Assembly (NCBI GenBank): GCA_946902985.2 | Contig: OX336390.1 | Coordinates: forward strand, 524,724,861-524,788,860 | Direction of reading: 5' to 3' | Source: Meconema thalassinum | Taxonomy: Eukaryota > Arthropoda > Insecta > Orthoptera > Tettigoniidae | DNA: 64,000 nt | Program-made: the position numbers and the translations under genes | Shown here: piece after piece, positions 1 to 11,703 of the stretch | Numbering within the stretch: position 1 is the stretch's first letter | Layout: the number at the start of each line of letters is the position of its first letter | Notes under the pieces: model-generated | Told to the model about the DNA's origin: nothing | The model's database searches: none | What the model saw: only the letters and a program-made list of their open reading frames with translations

Positions 1-339
1 ATTGGCTGCCAATGATTTAGTCATTGATTTGCATGTAAGTATATGATATTGCCCACAAATCTGTCCATAAAGATCGTAAGTACACAACTCCGACGCCAAG
101 TGATATCCTCGTAGTCTACAGATTTTATAATGGAATCCATGAGCTTGTGTTCTCGTGAATACATGTCTTAACTCGAAGATAGACTTATTCCATTCTTCAG
201 TATTCATGGCTGGGGCCAATGTTTGTAGCTTTATATTCTCTGTTCTTGATGTGGTCTTCATAAGCCATAAGTATAAATTTACATAATCCAATCATTTGTT
301 ATCAATCCCAGGGATTGGTATTATCTCTTCTGTACTTAG
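1..339. other. No recognised feature
   Basis: AT-rich unique-looking DNA. I see no reading frame, tRNA-like box or repeat here that recurs elsewhere in the window. Confidence 0.5.
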
Positions 340-1126
340 TATAAAACAAGGTCCCCGATTCTTGGATGTTACGGGTAAACTCGAGAACCACTGGATGGAT
401 TTTGATGCGGTTTTCACCATTCTGTAAAGGATATCCCGAGGATGATTTCTGAAGAAAAGAATTTATTTATGATCAAAGGAAGCCGAGCAGTAACGATTTA
501 AGTGGAAAAGTCGAAAAAAAACCTGGCGTCCGAGCGCTTTGTAAGCCTACGCTGGGCAAGCCGTTAAAGATATCTAAATACTATGAGTGTAAGAATTGTT
601 CAGCATGAAAAGTTCTACAAAAAAAGTCCGGGAAAGCTTATGTCTATCTTCAATACATCGCCCACTATAAGTGTTTTTACGTTTTAATTTTTTCCAACCA
701 TGTCCATTCAACTACTGAGGCGACAGTTTACGAGCTACAGCCAGCAGCAAACCATTGAGTCGTGTTGAGAGTTAAGCCTTCTGAGAAGGGTGGTTGTGTT
801 TGGAGTTTCCCTGGAAGTGCAACTGGGCTTTTTTTTCATTTCGCCTGTGAACTTTTCGTTCCGCAAAATTCACAGTCAAGTTAAGATTGGACGGAAGGGA
901 GATTTATGTTTAATACACCTCACCATTATTAAATTACATCTGACAAGAATTTGTTGCACATGCATCTCCATGATAATATAATTAATAGTCCAGTCAGTGA
1001 TTTAACCCATCATGCCGAGACGTAAAACGGATATTGGTCGTTGTTCAATGACATTGGAAAAGAAAATCGCTTATCACGTAATGCAATCATAACTGTTCCC
1101 GGGCGAAGCCGGATCGGGTTGCTAGT
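340..1126 (+). mobile_element. Helitron-like non-autonomous element, copy A
   Basis: The stretch from about 340 to 860 is a diverged copy of the sequence at 55458-56165 in the opposite orientation. Shared blocks include CTGGATGGATTTTGATGCGG, AAGCCGAGCAGTAACGATTT and AATTGTTCAGCATGAAAAGT. Both copies finish with a GC-rich imperfect hairpin followed by GCTAGT (here 1121-1126). A short hairpin followed by CTAGT is the usual 3' end of Helitrons. About 180 bases near 900-1080 have no counterpart in the other copy. No Rep/helicase coding is visible, so it would be non-autonomous. The 5' boundary is approximate. The Helitron assignment rests on the 3' end alone; a LINE-like 3' tail is an alternative. 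Confidence 0.45.
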
Positions 1127-1399
1127 TCAAAATAAAAAGCAAATACGTTCCATATTTTTATTATTTGTCTCTGGAAGGGCCAATTGATCCCCCAGATCAC
1201 CCCCGGTAATAACGCCACTGATGAGAATAAATTATGAACATAACAAAACGAAGGTAGTTGATTAATCTGATAGCTAAAACAATCATTCGTCGAAACTAAA
1301 TTGGTTGTTTGTTTGTATGGCTGATTTTCACGTTCACGTGAATCATCGCAGCAACATGAGTAGCATACACAAAATGGTAAGAGGCATGCTACGGATTTC

Positions 1400-1442
<43 letters not shown>

Positions 1443-2519
1443 GTTGTTATTAGGTTTCGCACGAAAAAATGTACGTCGTTGAGTCAATGTGTGATTCATA
1501 AACCAGTGCTCACATATATTTCAGGTGAAGTCAGGTGAACTGAGGTTAGATAACAGAGGTGGCCAGGGAAGAGGCCCACGTTGGTTCATCCAACAGATGC
1601 TGAATGAAGCAGTGAGGTGCAAGACACCTGCATCCGTCAGTGCAGTGTTCCCTGACTGAGCTTTCGTGGAAATCCGTTTAGCCTGCAGTTTATTTTGAAA
1701 CTAAGTTCGAAAATTTACGTTCCTTTGATATAATTATACATATTATTTAAGTTTGCTCATATTGATTAAACAGTGCAAGAACGGAAAGTTCGTAAGAAAG
1801 CTATAAGCCAATTGAACATCATTATCACATTAACCAATCAGTGTATTTTATACTCTCAGTGATTATCTTACGCCTTCACCAGATACACGACAATTAAGTA
1901 GTTTATATCTGGCTACGTTGACATTCATGGATGGAGATTTGGTCTTGTGTTTGTGACTGTTTCTAAGAATGTCGATGTGTATGAATTACTTCAAATCTAG
2001 TCACTGATGTATTTTTCTTTACGAACGTAGATTTGTGCAAAGATGATGTACAGAGAAAGACGGGGTACAGCAGTTATTTACTTATAAATTCGTTGCCCAA
2101 TATGACAAACACCTTACTTGGGTTCTATTCCCGACTCTGCCATAATATTCACCAGCATGGCTGCTCCCTTACTGAAGGCCACTGCCACCTCCTTCCCGAT
2201 TCTAGTCTCAATTATAAAGCACACACACTACTGTACTACGGACACTACAATAATACAGGTAATCAGAAAATAGTCAGTAATAATGAATACGATATTCAGC
2301 CCGTAATACAGCAACAACAATCATAGCCATATGCAGGATAGAGACATCCCTTCGCTGAACCTCGTGCTACAGTCTTACACACATTGCTGCTGACACCACA
2401 AAAATATGGGTTAAAGGAAAAATTTCTACAGAAACCCAAGCAGTTAAAACAAAACTAATGTCCACGAAGGTCTGTGTCCAAAATCATGAATTTTCTTGGC
2501 AGAGGAATGTTTGCGATAA
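1127..2519. other. Intergenic DNA, one TTA microsatellite
   Basis: No coding region is recognised. A TTA microsatellite lies at about 1403-1442. Near 2200-2245 there is a weak resemblance to the tail module of the S1 SINE family (ACACACTACT, CAATAATACAGG). The rest is unremarkable. Confidence 0.45.
1403..1442. repeat. TTA trinucleotide microsatellite
   Basis: About 13 uninterrupted TTA units. Similar tracts are scattered through the window, often next to SINE or LINE ends, so this may be the remains of a retroelement tail. Confidence 0.9.
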
Positions 2520-5500
2520 CAGGAAGACAGTCCTGGAAGCCGAGAAAGTAAACCCAGACGGGATGGTGTTAGTCACATTAGGATCAGAGCCCTGCAAGCC
2601 GACAGAGTGAACGACAAGTGTATCGGGATGGTGTTCGTTACATTAGGAAGAGAGTCCTACAAGCCGGGAGAGTGAACCAGATGGGATGGTGTTATTCACA
2701 TTAAGAAGACAGTCCTACAAGCCGAGAGAGTGTAGTACAAGTGTATCGGGATGGTGTGTTACAATATGAAGAGAGTCCTACAAGCTGAGAGAGTGAACCA
2801 GACGGGATGGAGTTAGTCACATTAGGAAGAGAGTCCTACAAGCCGAGAGAGTGTAGTACAAGTGTATCGGGATGGTGTGTTACATTAGGAAGAGAGTCCT
2901 ACAAGCTGAGAGAGTGAACCAGATGGGATGGTGTTAGTCACATTAGGAAGAGAGTCCTACAAGCCGGGAGAGTGAACCAGACGGGATTGTGTTAGTCACA
3001 TTAGGAAGACAGTCCTACAAGCCGAGAGAGTGTAGTACAAGTGTATCGGGATGGTGTTCGTTACATTAGGAAGAGAGTCCTACAAGCCGGGAGAGTGAAC
3101 CAGATGGGATGGTGTTATTCACATTAGGAAGACAGTCCTACAAGCCGAGAGAGTGTAGTACAAGTGTATCGGGATGGTGTGTTACAATAGGAAGAGAGTC
3201 CTACAAGCTGAGAGAGTGAACCAGACAGGATGGAGTTAGTCACATTAGGAATAGAGTCCTACAAGCCGAGAGAGTGTAGTACAAGTGTATCGGGATGGTG
3301 TGTTACATTAGGAAGAGAGTCCTACAAGCTGAGAGAGTGAACCAGACGGGATGGTGTTAGTCACATTAGGAAGAGAGTCCTACAAGCTGAGAGAGTGAAC
3401 CAGACAGGATGGAGTTAGTCACATTAGGAAGAGAGTCCTACAAGCCGAGAGGGTGTAGTACAAGTGTATCGGGATGGTGTGTTACATTAGGAAGAGAGTC
3501 CTACAAGCTGAGAGAGTGAACCAGACGGGATGGTGTTAGTCACATTAGGAAGAGAGTCCTACAAGCAGGGAGCGTGAACCACAAGTGTATCGGGATGGTG
3601 TTAGTCACATTAGGAAGAGAGTCCTACAAGCAGGGAGCGTGAACCACAAGTTTATCGGGATGGTGTTAGTCACATTAGGAAGAGAGTCCTACAAGCCGGG
3701 AGAGTGAACCACAAGTGTATCGGGATGGTGTTAGTCACATTAGGGAGGGAGTCCTACAAGCAGGGAGAGTGAACCAGACGGGATGGTGTTAGTCACATTA
3801 GGAAGGAAGTCCTACAAGCCGGGAGAGTGAACCACAAGTGTATCGGGATGATGTTAGTCACATTAGGGAGAGAGTCCTACAAGCAGGGAGAGTGAACCAG
3901 ACGGGATGGTGTTAGTCACATTAGGAAGGGAGTCCTACAAGCCGGGAGAGTGAACCACAAGTGTATCGGGATGGTGTTAGTCACATTAGGAAGGGAGTCC
4001 TACAAGCAGGGAGAGTGAACCACAAGTGTATCGGGATGGTGTTAGTCACATTAGGAAGAGAGTCCTACAAGCAGGGAGAGTGAACCAGACGGGATGGTGT
4101 TAGTCACATTAGGGAGAGAGTCCTACAAGCCGGGAGCGTGAACCACAAGTGTATCGGGATGGTGTTAGTCACATTAGGAAGAGAGTCCTACAAGCCGGGA
4201 GAGTGAACCACAAGTGTATCGGGATGGTGTTAGTCACATTAGGAAGAGAGTCCTACAAGCCGGGAGAGTGAACCACAAGTGTACCGGGATGGTGTTAGTC
4301 ACATTAGGAAGAGAGTCCTACAAGCCGGGAGAGTGAACCACAAGTGTATCGGGATGGTGTTAGTCACATTAGGAAGAGAGTCCTACAAGCTGGGAGAGTG
4401 AACCACAAGTGTATCGGGATGGTGTTAGTCACATTAGGAAGAGAGTCCTACAAGCCGGGAGAGTGAACCACAAGTGTATCGGGATGGTGTTAGTCACATT
4501 AGGAAGAGAGTCCTACAAGCCGGGAGAGTGAACCACAAGTGTATCGGGATGGTGTTAGTCACATTAGGGAGAGAGTCCTACAAGCAGGGAGAGTGAACCA
4601 GACGGGATGGTGTTAGTCACATTAGGAAGGAAGTCCTACAAGCCGGGAGAGTGAACCACAAGTGTATCGGGATGATGTTAGTCACATTAGGGAGAGAGTC
4701 CTACAAGCAGGGAGAGTGAACCAGACGGGATGGTGTTAGTCACATTAGGAAGGGAGTCCTACAAGCCGGGAGAGTGAACCACAAGTGTATCGGGATGGTG
4801 TTAGTCACATTAGGAAGGGAGTCCTACAAGCAGGGAGAGTGAACCACAAGTGTATCGGGATGGTGTTAGTCACATTAGGAAGAGAGTCCTACAAGCAAGG
4901 AGAGTGAACCAGACGGGATGGTGTTAGTCACATTAGGGAGAGAGTCCTACAAGCCGGGAGCGTGAACCACAAGTGTATCGGGATGGTGTTAGTCACATTA
5001 GGAAGAGAGTCCTACAAGCCGGGAGAGTGAACCACAAGTGTATCGGGATGGTGTTAGTCACATTAGGAAGAGAGTCCTACAAGCCGGGAGAGTGAACCAC
5101 AAGTGTATCGGGATGGTGTTAGTCACATTAGGAAGAGAGTCCTACAAGCCGGGAGAGTGAACCACAAGTGTATCGGGATGGTGTTAGTCACATTAGGAAG
5201 AGAGTCCTACAAGCTGGGAGAGTGAACCACAAGTGTATCGGGATGGTGTTAGTCACATTAGGAAGAGAGTCCTACAAGCCGGGAGAGTGAACCACAAGTG
5301 TATCGGGATGGTGTTAGTCACATTAGGAAGAGAGTCCTACAAGCCGGGAGAGTGAACCACAAGTGTATCGGGATGGTGTTAGTCACATTAGGGAGAGAGT
5401 CCTACAAGCAGGGAGAGTGAAACACAAGTGTATCGGGATGGTGTTAGTCACATTAGGAAGAGAGTCCTACAAGCCGGGAGAGTGAACCACAAGTGTATCG

Positions 5501-6530
5501 GGATGGTGTTAGTCACATTAGGAAGGGAGTCCTACAAGCAGGGAGAGTGAACCACAAGTGTATCGGGATGGTGTTAGTCACATTAGGGAGAGAGTCCTAC
5601 AAGCGGGGAGAGTGAACCACAAGTGTATCGGGATGGTGTTAGTCACATTAGGGAGAGAGTCCTACAAGCCGGGAGAGTGAACCACAAGTGTATCGGGATG
5701 GTGTGTTACATTAGGAAGAGAGTCCTACAAGCCGGGAGAGTGAACCACAAGTGTATCGGGATGGTGTTAGTCACATTAGGAAGAGAGTCCTACAAGCGGG
5801 GAGCGTGAACCACAAGTGTATCGGGATGGTGTTAGTCACATTAGGAAGAGAGTCCTACAAGCGGGGAGCGTGAACCCCAAGTGTATCGGGATGGTGTTAG
5901 TTACATTAGGAAGAGAGTCCTACAAGCAGGGAGAGTGAACCCCAAGTGTATCGGGATGGTGTTAGTCACATTAGGAAGGGAGTCCTACAAGCAGGGAGAG
6001 TGAACCAGACGGGATGGTGTTAGTCACATTAGGAAAGAAGTCCTAGAAGCCTGGAGCGTGGACCACAAGTGTATCGGGATGGTGTTAGCCACATTAGGAA
6101 AGGAGTCCTACAAGCCGGGAGAGTGAACCAGACGGGATGGTGTTAGTCACATTAGGAAGGAAGTCCTAGAAGCCTGGAGCGTGGACCACAAGTGTATCGG
6201 GATGGTGTTGGTCACATTAGGAAGAGAGTCCTACAAGCAGGGAGAGTGAAACACAAGTGTATCGGGATGGTGTTAGTCACATTAGGAAGGAAGTCCTAGA
6301 AGCCTGGAGCGTGAACCACAAGTGTATCGGGATGGTGTTAGTCACATTAGGAAGAGAGTCCTACAAGCAGGGAGAGTGAACCAGACGGGATGGTGTTAGT
6401 CACATCAGGAAGGAAGTCCTAGAAGCCTGGAGCGTGGAGCACAAGTGTATCGGGATGGTGTTAGCCACATTAAGAAGAGAGTCCTACAAGCCGGGAGAGT
6501 GAACCACAAGTGTATCGGGATGGTGTTTAG
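2520..6530. repeat. 4-kb minisatellite with 58/63/65-bp units and higher-order structure
   Basis: Roughly 60 tandem units. Each carries the core GATGGTGTTAGTCACATTAG followed by GAGAGTCCTACAAGC. Three length classes differ by small indels. The 65-bp unit has GAACCACAAGTGTATCGGG, the 58-bp unit has GAACCAGACGGG (7 bases shorter), and the 63-bp unit has GTGTAGTACAAG with GGTGTGTTACA. The first kilobase (to about 3540) mixes 58- and 63-bp types, and the rest is mainly 65-bp with interspersed 58-bp units. The last units (about 6000-6520) are more diverged. Because 65 and 58 are not multiples of three, the short open frames inside the array are accidental. The units are far too long and spacer-free to be a CRISPR array. 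Confidence 0.97.
3721..5368. repeat. 824-bp higher-order repeat, two tandem copies
   Basis: Copies at 3721-4544 and 4545-5368. Marker variants recur exactly 824 bases apart: GGGATGATGTT at 3845 and 4669, CGGGAGCGTG at 4131 and 4955, and the block boundary CGGGATGG at 3721, 4545 and 5369. Each copy holds ten 65-bp and three 58-bp units (650 + 174 = 824). A third copy starts at 5369 but diverges within one unit. Only a few substitutions separate the two copies, so the duplication is recent. Confidence 0.92.
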
Positions 6531-7218
6531 GCGCGGTGGTCAGCCCATGAGCCGAGTTATGTTCCGACATTCCTCAGGAGCAGTGAGTTCAAGGCCGCCG
6601 CGTGCTCCAACAACACTTCCATTCGCTCAAAATATGGAGGTCACTCACCTCTCTAGGAACTTCCCTCATTGTTCAAGAGAAATCCGTCACATTGCGGCCT
6701 GCCATTGATTGGCGCGATTTATGACTGCCACATCAATGTCAAGCATGCTGGGATCGCGAGCTCTTTTTGGCCGGGAATATTTTGTAATTTTGTTGTTGCT
6801 ATTGTTTTTTTTTTAATTTATTTAACGACTTGGAAGTTCATGGTCATCAGCACCATGTATTTGGTGTGTGTGGAATGTGTCTTATAAACTGTATTAATGT
6901 AATAAATGTTTAATTTTAACTGGTGCTAGTATGGCAAGTTGGTAGGCATGCTTCAGCACTGCATGTTGGAAAACAACGTCTAGGGTGTCTTAGGTTCTAT
7001 TCAAATTTGCGTATTTTCCGTTATCCCGAGTACACCCCGTATCAGGTACCAGATTGAAACCCGCATCCTCAGCAGGGTCAGAAATTGAATATGGTGCCCT
7101 CAAGACAGGAGTTGAATTTTGAACGTAAAAAGGAGTATTCGCTCTTGTTTCCAACGGTGTGTGTACAGTAAATTGGAACATGGATGATAGGTACGGTACT
7201 ATGCGAAACTTTAAAACC
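6531..7218. other. No recognised feature between minisatellite and SINE
   Basis: Unique-looking DNA follows the last repeat unit. An open frame of 87 codons (6445-6708) runs out of the satellite and shows no recognisable domain. I do not call a gene. Confidence 0.5.
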
Positions 7219-7230
7219 TTAGTTTAATTT

Positions 7231-7732
7231 TTTGGCGGCTTCGGTGGCGTAGATGGTAGTATGCTGAGCTTCTATGTCCAAGTTCGCGGGTTCAAATCCG
7301 GCGGAAGTCGTCGAATTTTTTAAGAGCGTTAAAAATCACTCAGTATGTCTTCCTTTGGAGGGGAAGTAAAGCCGGCGGTCCCATGTCATAGATTCACTAA
7401 TTACACCTGTGTGAAGCTAAATTGTATAGGTTAAGAATGTAAACAACGCTCTTAGGTTCCTACGTTCGTTGCCAAGAGCCGACTGTGGGGGCGTCTGGTA
7501 GTAAAGTTCTGAACTAGTAGTCGTTGACGGTGGCGTTTGGCGGCAAAAGTAGGAACTATTTGAAAAATTCAAAAGTCTGCAGTCCTTACTTGAATTAAAA
7601 AACAGATAACACACACAAATACCAGCCATCACAATTAATACCGTTTATCAGACAGATTCTACAAACACCCAACTACACGGGGCTACATGACCGCGCTGTC
7701 GCAGCCCCTAACCTTAAGAACCAAAAAACCAA
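7231..7732 (+). mobile_element. tRNA-derived SINE, family S1
   Basis: The head (from 7234) reads GGCGGCTTCGGTGGCGTAG with an A-box-like segment and a B-box-like GGGTTCAAATCC, as in RNA polymerase III promoters of tRNA-derived SINEs. A body shared with at least six other copies in the window follows. The element ends with the complement of the tail GGTTCTTAAGGTTAGGGGCTG. A direct repeat TTAGTTTAATTT lies at 7219-7230 and 7733-7744 and is read as a 12-bp target-site duplication. The element has no coding capacity and would depend on a LINE for mobility. Confidence 0.85.
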
Positions 7733-7744
7733 TTAGTTTAATTT

Positions 7745-8213
7745 CTTATGTCCAATTTATGTGGTCACCGTGAAACCTTATAGGCCTATACTGAACCATT
7801 TCTAAAATCTTGATCTATTGGTACTTGAATCTATGACTTGTGGCCACAGATTTGTACATAAGCATTGCGAATTATTATGGTTCGATTGGGATTTTAAAAA
7901 AAACTGTTTTATGGAAGTATCCAAGGAGACGAAGCTTTTAAATTAAATTTCTTGATGTTCGTATCAAGTGTTTGTAGACTACGGCCTCCGTAGTTGACTG
8001 AACATACCTAGTCGCTATAGCGCACCTCGGGTAGAAACGCCCCTCCACAATGAAACGTTCATTCTTGGATCTTTATGTCCACTCTGGAATGCGTCAACAA
8101 CATTTCACTGAATATATAAGTAAAAACCTCTTTATATCCTTATGCCCGTCGACGGTGCGCGATTGGATATTGTTTCGATATACAATACAGCGTTCAAACT
8201 AATAACATTGAAT
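7745..8213. other. No recognised feature
   Basis: AT-rich intergenic DNA without recurring modules. Confidence 0.5.
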
Positions 8214-8226
8214 ATTATAATAGTAC

Positions 8227-8550
8227 GCCGGCCCCGTGGTGTTGGGGTAGCACGCCTGTCTCTCACCCGGAGGCCCCGGGTTCGATCCCCGGCTCCGTCA
8301 GGGATTTTAAAACTGATGTGAGGGTTGGAACGGGGTGCACTCAGCCTCGTGAGGACAATTGAGTAGCTGCCTGACAGTGAGATAGCGCCCCGATCACGAA
8401 AACCAAGATTAACGGCCGAGGGGACCCGACGCGCTGATCACGCGTCACCCCAATATCTGCAGGCCGAATGGCTGGGCAGCGGTCGCTTGGTCGGCCTTAG
8501 CCCGTCATGGGCTGTATAGTGCCAGGGGTTTGGGGGGGGGGGGGGGGTTG
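8227..8550 (+). mobile_element. tRNA-derived SINE, family S3, with poly-G tail
   Basis: Starts GCCGGCCCCGTGGTGTTGG and has a B-box-like GGGTTCGATCCCC. The body (AACGGGGTGCACTCAGCC and later TATCTGCAGGCCGAATGGC) recurs at 39643 and, inverted, at 26262-26541. An exact 13-bp direct repeat ATTATAATAGTAC at 8214-8226 and 8551-8563 marks the insertion. The 3' end GTGCCAGGGGTTT is followed by about 16-17 G residues, an unusual tail. Confidence 0.9.
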
Positions 8551-8566
8551 ATTATAATAGTACATT

Positions 8567-8662
8567 ATGCAACGAGCCTATAATGGCAATAATTAAGACA
8601 AGAGTATGTTTATAAAACGAGCGTATGCGAGTCTCTTAATTACCATTATAGGCGAGTTGCAT
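8567..8662. repeat. Imperfect inverted repeat (hairpin) adjoining S3
   Basis: Arms 8567-8599 and 8631-8662 pair along most of their ~32 bases (CCTATAATGG opposite CCATTATAGG), with a loop of about 31 bases. It may be a small palindromic transposon that the S3 SINE landed beside. No coding. Confidence 0.7.
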
Positions 8663-9295
8663 ACGACTGTTTATGATCGACAATAATTATTATAACTATT
8701 TTATGTTCGAACATAAATATTCATAAATATCTGTCGAGTTTTATGTACTTAACAGAGCGCATGGGACGCAGAAAATGCCTTGTATTTGCCCATGGCATCC
8801 TCGATTACCCTACTATGACACTAGGCCACGCAGTGAAATTTAAATTAGAAGGCCTTGGAACTCAGCGCAGGTGCGATGCTATCCTTATCTAATTGGTCTA
8901 ACAACTGTTTCTTGAGCTCTGATTGGTGGGAGAAACTGTTTCATAATGAAAAATAGTGTTTTATTGTGCCTCATTATATTACAGTTTCCTGACATATAAT
9001 AGTCAGGGTCGAACATAAAACAAAAATTGATATCCTTATAATAATAAGCAACTCCAATACGGTGGGTATGGAATGATCCGTTTCTCTTAGAAGGTATTTC
9101 GCATAGAACCACCCCTGTTCCCTTGTAAGACATGAAAATGAACTGTGGTCAGTTGCTGACGAAGACGAAAAACGCTCCTGTTCAGAATGAACGAGATTCA
9201 GGTTGTCACCACTTTAAAAAGAGCTATTCACTAGTATTTCTGTTATCATAAAAGAGGGGTAATAGCTCTACTCCATATAAATAATGTGTGGATAT

Positions 9296-9320
9296 ATTAT
9301 TATTATTATTATTATTATTA

Positions 9321-9360
<40 letters not shown>

Positions 9361-9505
9361 AAGGATGAAGAGATATTGGAAAGAAATGAAGAAGAAGGGA
9401 AAGAAGTGAAAATTGTGACATCATGAGATATTTAAGTTCAAACACTGTCCATAAGGGCAAAAATGATGTAATTATAATATAATTATTATTATTATTATTA
9501 TTATT
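9296..9505. repeat. TTA/ATT microsatellites
   Basis: Two tracts, about 9296-9357 (TTA with one TCA interruption) and 9479-9505, separated by non-repetitive sequence. The asparagine/isoleucine-rich frame across them is a translation artefact. Confidence 0.9.
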
Positions 9506-9509
9506 GGTG

Positions 9510-10178
9510 TTGGTTTGAAATATGTTAATTTGCTGGGCGCCAGTCATTAAAACAAATGAGAATTCTGATAATAGGCCTATAGAGTCACGAGATTCTTATT
9601 CTTAGAGTGTAAGGCAATGAGACTTGCTTATGGCAATACACCTCCTCCCTGTAAAATAATGTAGTAATGATTCTATTACTACAGTAAATGATGACTTGAT
9701 TTGGAATATTAAGATGTAAATTAATATATTCTGTAGGATATGTATGGTAATTATCGAAAAGTGCCTTACATTAGGCTACATGTCATAAAGCGAGCCGAGA
9801 CTTGAAGTGTAATGTATGTGTATTTTGGTAGTTGGTTATCCATTTACCGTGATGGCTTGGAGAACTTAATTTTCTTGAATTCGTACCGTACCGTGAGTTT
9901 TATTCTTGTAGGGGCCTCGGAGACTGATCCCTACTTCACGTAGCGAGCCACTTCTCTTCTGAGTATGAAGCCAATTCCTCATGTGTACCCCTTCAGCATA
10001 TCACTGATCACACCACAATTGGCCACGATGTCAGCCTCCAAACCTGAAGAAATACGTCCGAAATCCTAGCGTACAGAAAGCTAGGTACATTCCGCTACCA
10101 CTCTGATATTGATTGATATGTTTATTATGATCCACAATCATGCATCATAACTTCTTTCATTATAACACAATGAAGTCA
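9510..10178. other. No recognised feature
   Basis: No coding frame or recurring module seen. Confidence 0.5.
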
Positions 10179-10179
10179 C

Positions 10180-10648
10180 ATTAGTTGGTTGGTGGGTTGG
10201 TTCCTCAGTTTAGGGCCTGCGACAACGCGGTCATATAGCCCCGTGTACTTTGGTTGTGTGTAGAATCTGTATGATAACCGGTGTTAATTGTGATGACTGT
10301 ATTAGTGTGAGTTATCTGTAATCCAGGTAAGGACTGCAGTCGACCAATTTCAAGTAGTTCCTACTTTTGCTACCAAATGCTACCGTCAACGACACCTATC
10401 ATTGAAGTTGGCTACTAGATGACACCGCAACGCGCACCTGGTGGCGAACGTTAAAAGTAATAGAGCGTTAATGAAATATAACCTCCAAATTTAGCTTCAC
10501 ACAATTGTAGTTAGTGGAAGGTTCTTTTACATGCCATAATCTATGCCATGGGCCCGCCGGTTCTTCTTCCCCTCCGAAGGAAGGCATAGACTACTGAGGG
10601 ATTTTTAACGCTCAAAAAATCGACGACTTCGTCCGGGAGTCTCGTTAC
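10180..10648 (-). mobile_element. SINE S1, minus strand, truncated head
   Basis: Begins with the S1 tail GGTTCCTCAGTTTAGGGC at about 10199. It runs through the shared body (ACTTTTGCTACCAAATGC, CATGCCATAATCTATG) to the edge of the head near CGACGACTTCG at about 10621-10631. The tRNA-like A and B boxes are missing or degraded, so this is a defective copy. Confidence 0.8.
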
Positions 10649-10649
10649 T

Positions 10650-11139
10650 ATTTCCCCTATATGGAGAGGTATGCATTTCTAAGATTTCAAAGACCATATC
10701 AAGGTCTCCTAATCACATAACCAAGCTAGATTGATGATATACTTCATGAAGCCAATGGTATTTGAAGTTCCTTGGACCAAGAATTTCGTGTCCTGACTTT
10801 TCAACGCCATTTAGATGATTTCATGACACTCACCCCTGATTTCCAAGCTGACTCAACTTCCCAGAATGGAACTTCTCGTGTTTGAAGAATATGTCAGTAG
10901 CCTGGCTGCTTATTTGTAGGCCCCAATTCGGCACTTTCCAACTAATTTACAACATTTAATTAATATCCATAGCCCTTTTACTCATAATTACGACAACAAT
11001 AAGTAATACTGTGAATTACATTATATCAAAATGGGATTATTAAAATAAAATAATAATAATAATAATGATGAGTGTCTGTGCTGATCCTAGATCTGTCACA
11101 GAGGACAGCCCGATACAAGCAAGTGGAAACAATGCCGAA
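10650..11139. other. No recognised feature
   Basis: Intergenic DNA with a short ATA/TAA tract near 11042-11065, directly before the next S1 copy. Confidence 0.45.
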
Positions 11140-11703
11140 CTGAGAAGGGGTTGCCTTACGAGATATGAGTCCTTAAGTTCTATGGCCAAGATCGCGGGTT
11201 CAAACCTGGCCGAAGTCATCGGAAAATCCCTCAGTATGCCTTCCATGGGGCCCATGTCATAGATTTAAGGCATGGATGAGAACCTTCCACAAACTACAAT
11301 TGCATGGAGCTAAATTTGTAGGTTGTATTTGATAAATGCTCTATTAGTTCCAACGTTCACCACCAGGTACCGTGGCATCTAGTAGGCAAGTTCACAGCTA
11401 CGTGTCGTTGACGGTAGCATTTGGTAGCAAAAGTAGGAACTACTTGAAATTACAGATAACACACACTAGGCCCTAATAGCCTACCATCAGGCCGTAAAAA
11501 CCATCCGCCACAAGGACTTCCATCGCATCTCATCCTCAACCCCGTTGGTAAACGGGAATAATAAGGGGTGGATGTACACACTAATAGCCTACAGCCATCA
11601 CAAGTAAAACTGGTTGTCAGCCAGATTCTGCGCACACCCCAAAGTACATGGGGCTACATGACCGCGTTGTCACAGCCCCTAACCTGAGGAACCAACCCAC
11701 CAT
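11140..11703 (+). mobile_element. SINE S1, plus strand
   Basis: The B-box region (GATCGCGGGTTCAAACC, near 11191-11207) and the following CGAAGTCATCGGAAAATCC match the S1 head. The A-box half is replaced by unrelated or diverged sequence. The body and tail continue to GAGGAACCAACCCACC at about 11690-11702. An insertion-like segment near 11465-11600 has no counterpart in other copies. Confidence 0.75.

Noticed and set aside
5623..5808. Repeated peptide frame (GRVNHKCIGMV)
   Set aside because: Arises from the minisatellite; unit lengths are not multiples of three, so the frame cannot be maintained.
2520..6530. Possible CRISPR array
   Set aside because: Units of 58-65 bp are contiguous with no unique spacers, there are no cas genes, and the surrounding DNA is eukaryotic. 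It is a minisatellite.
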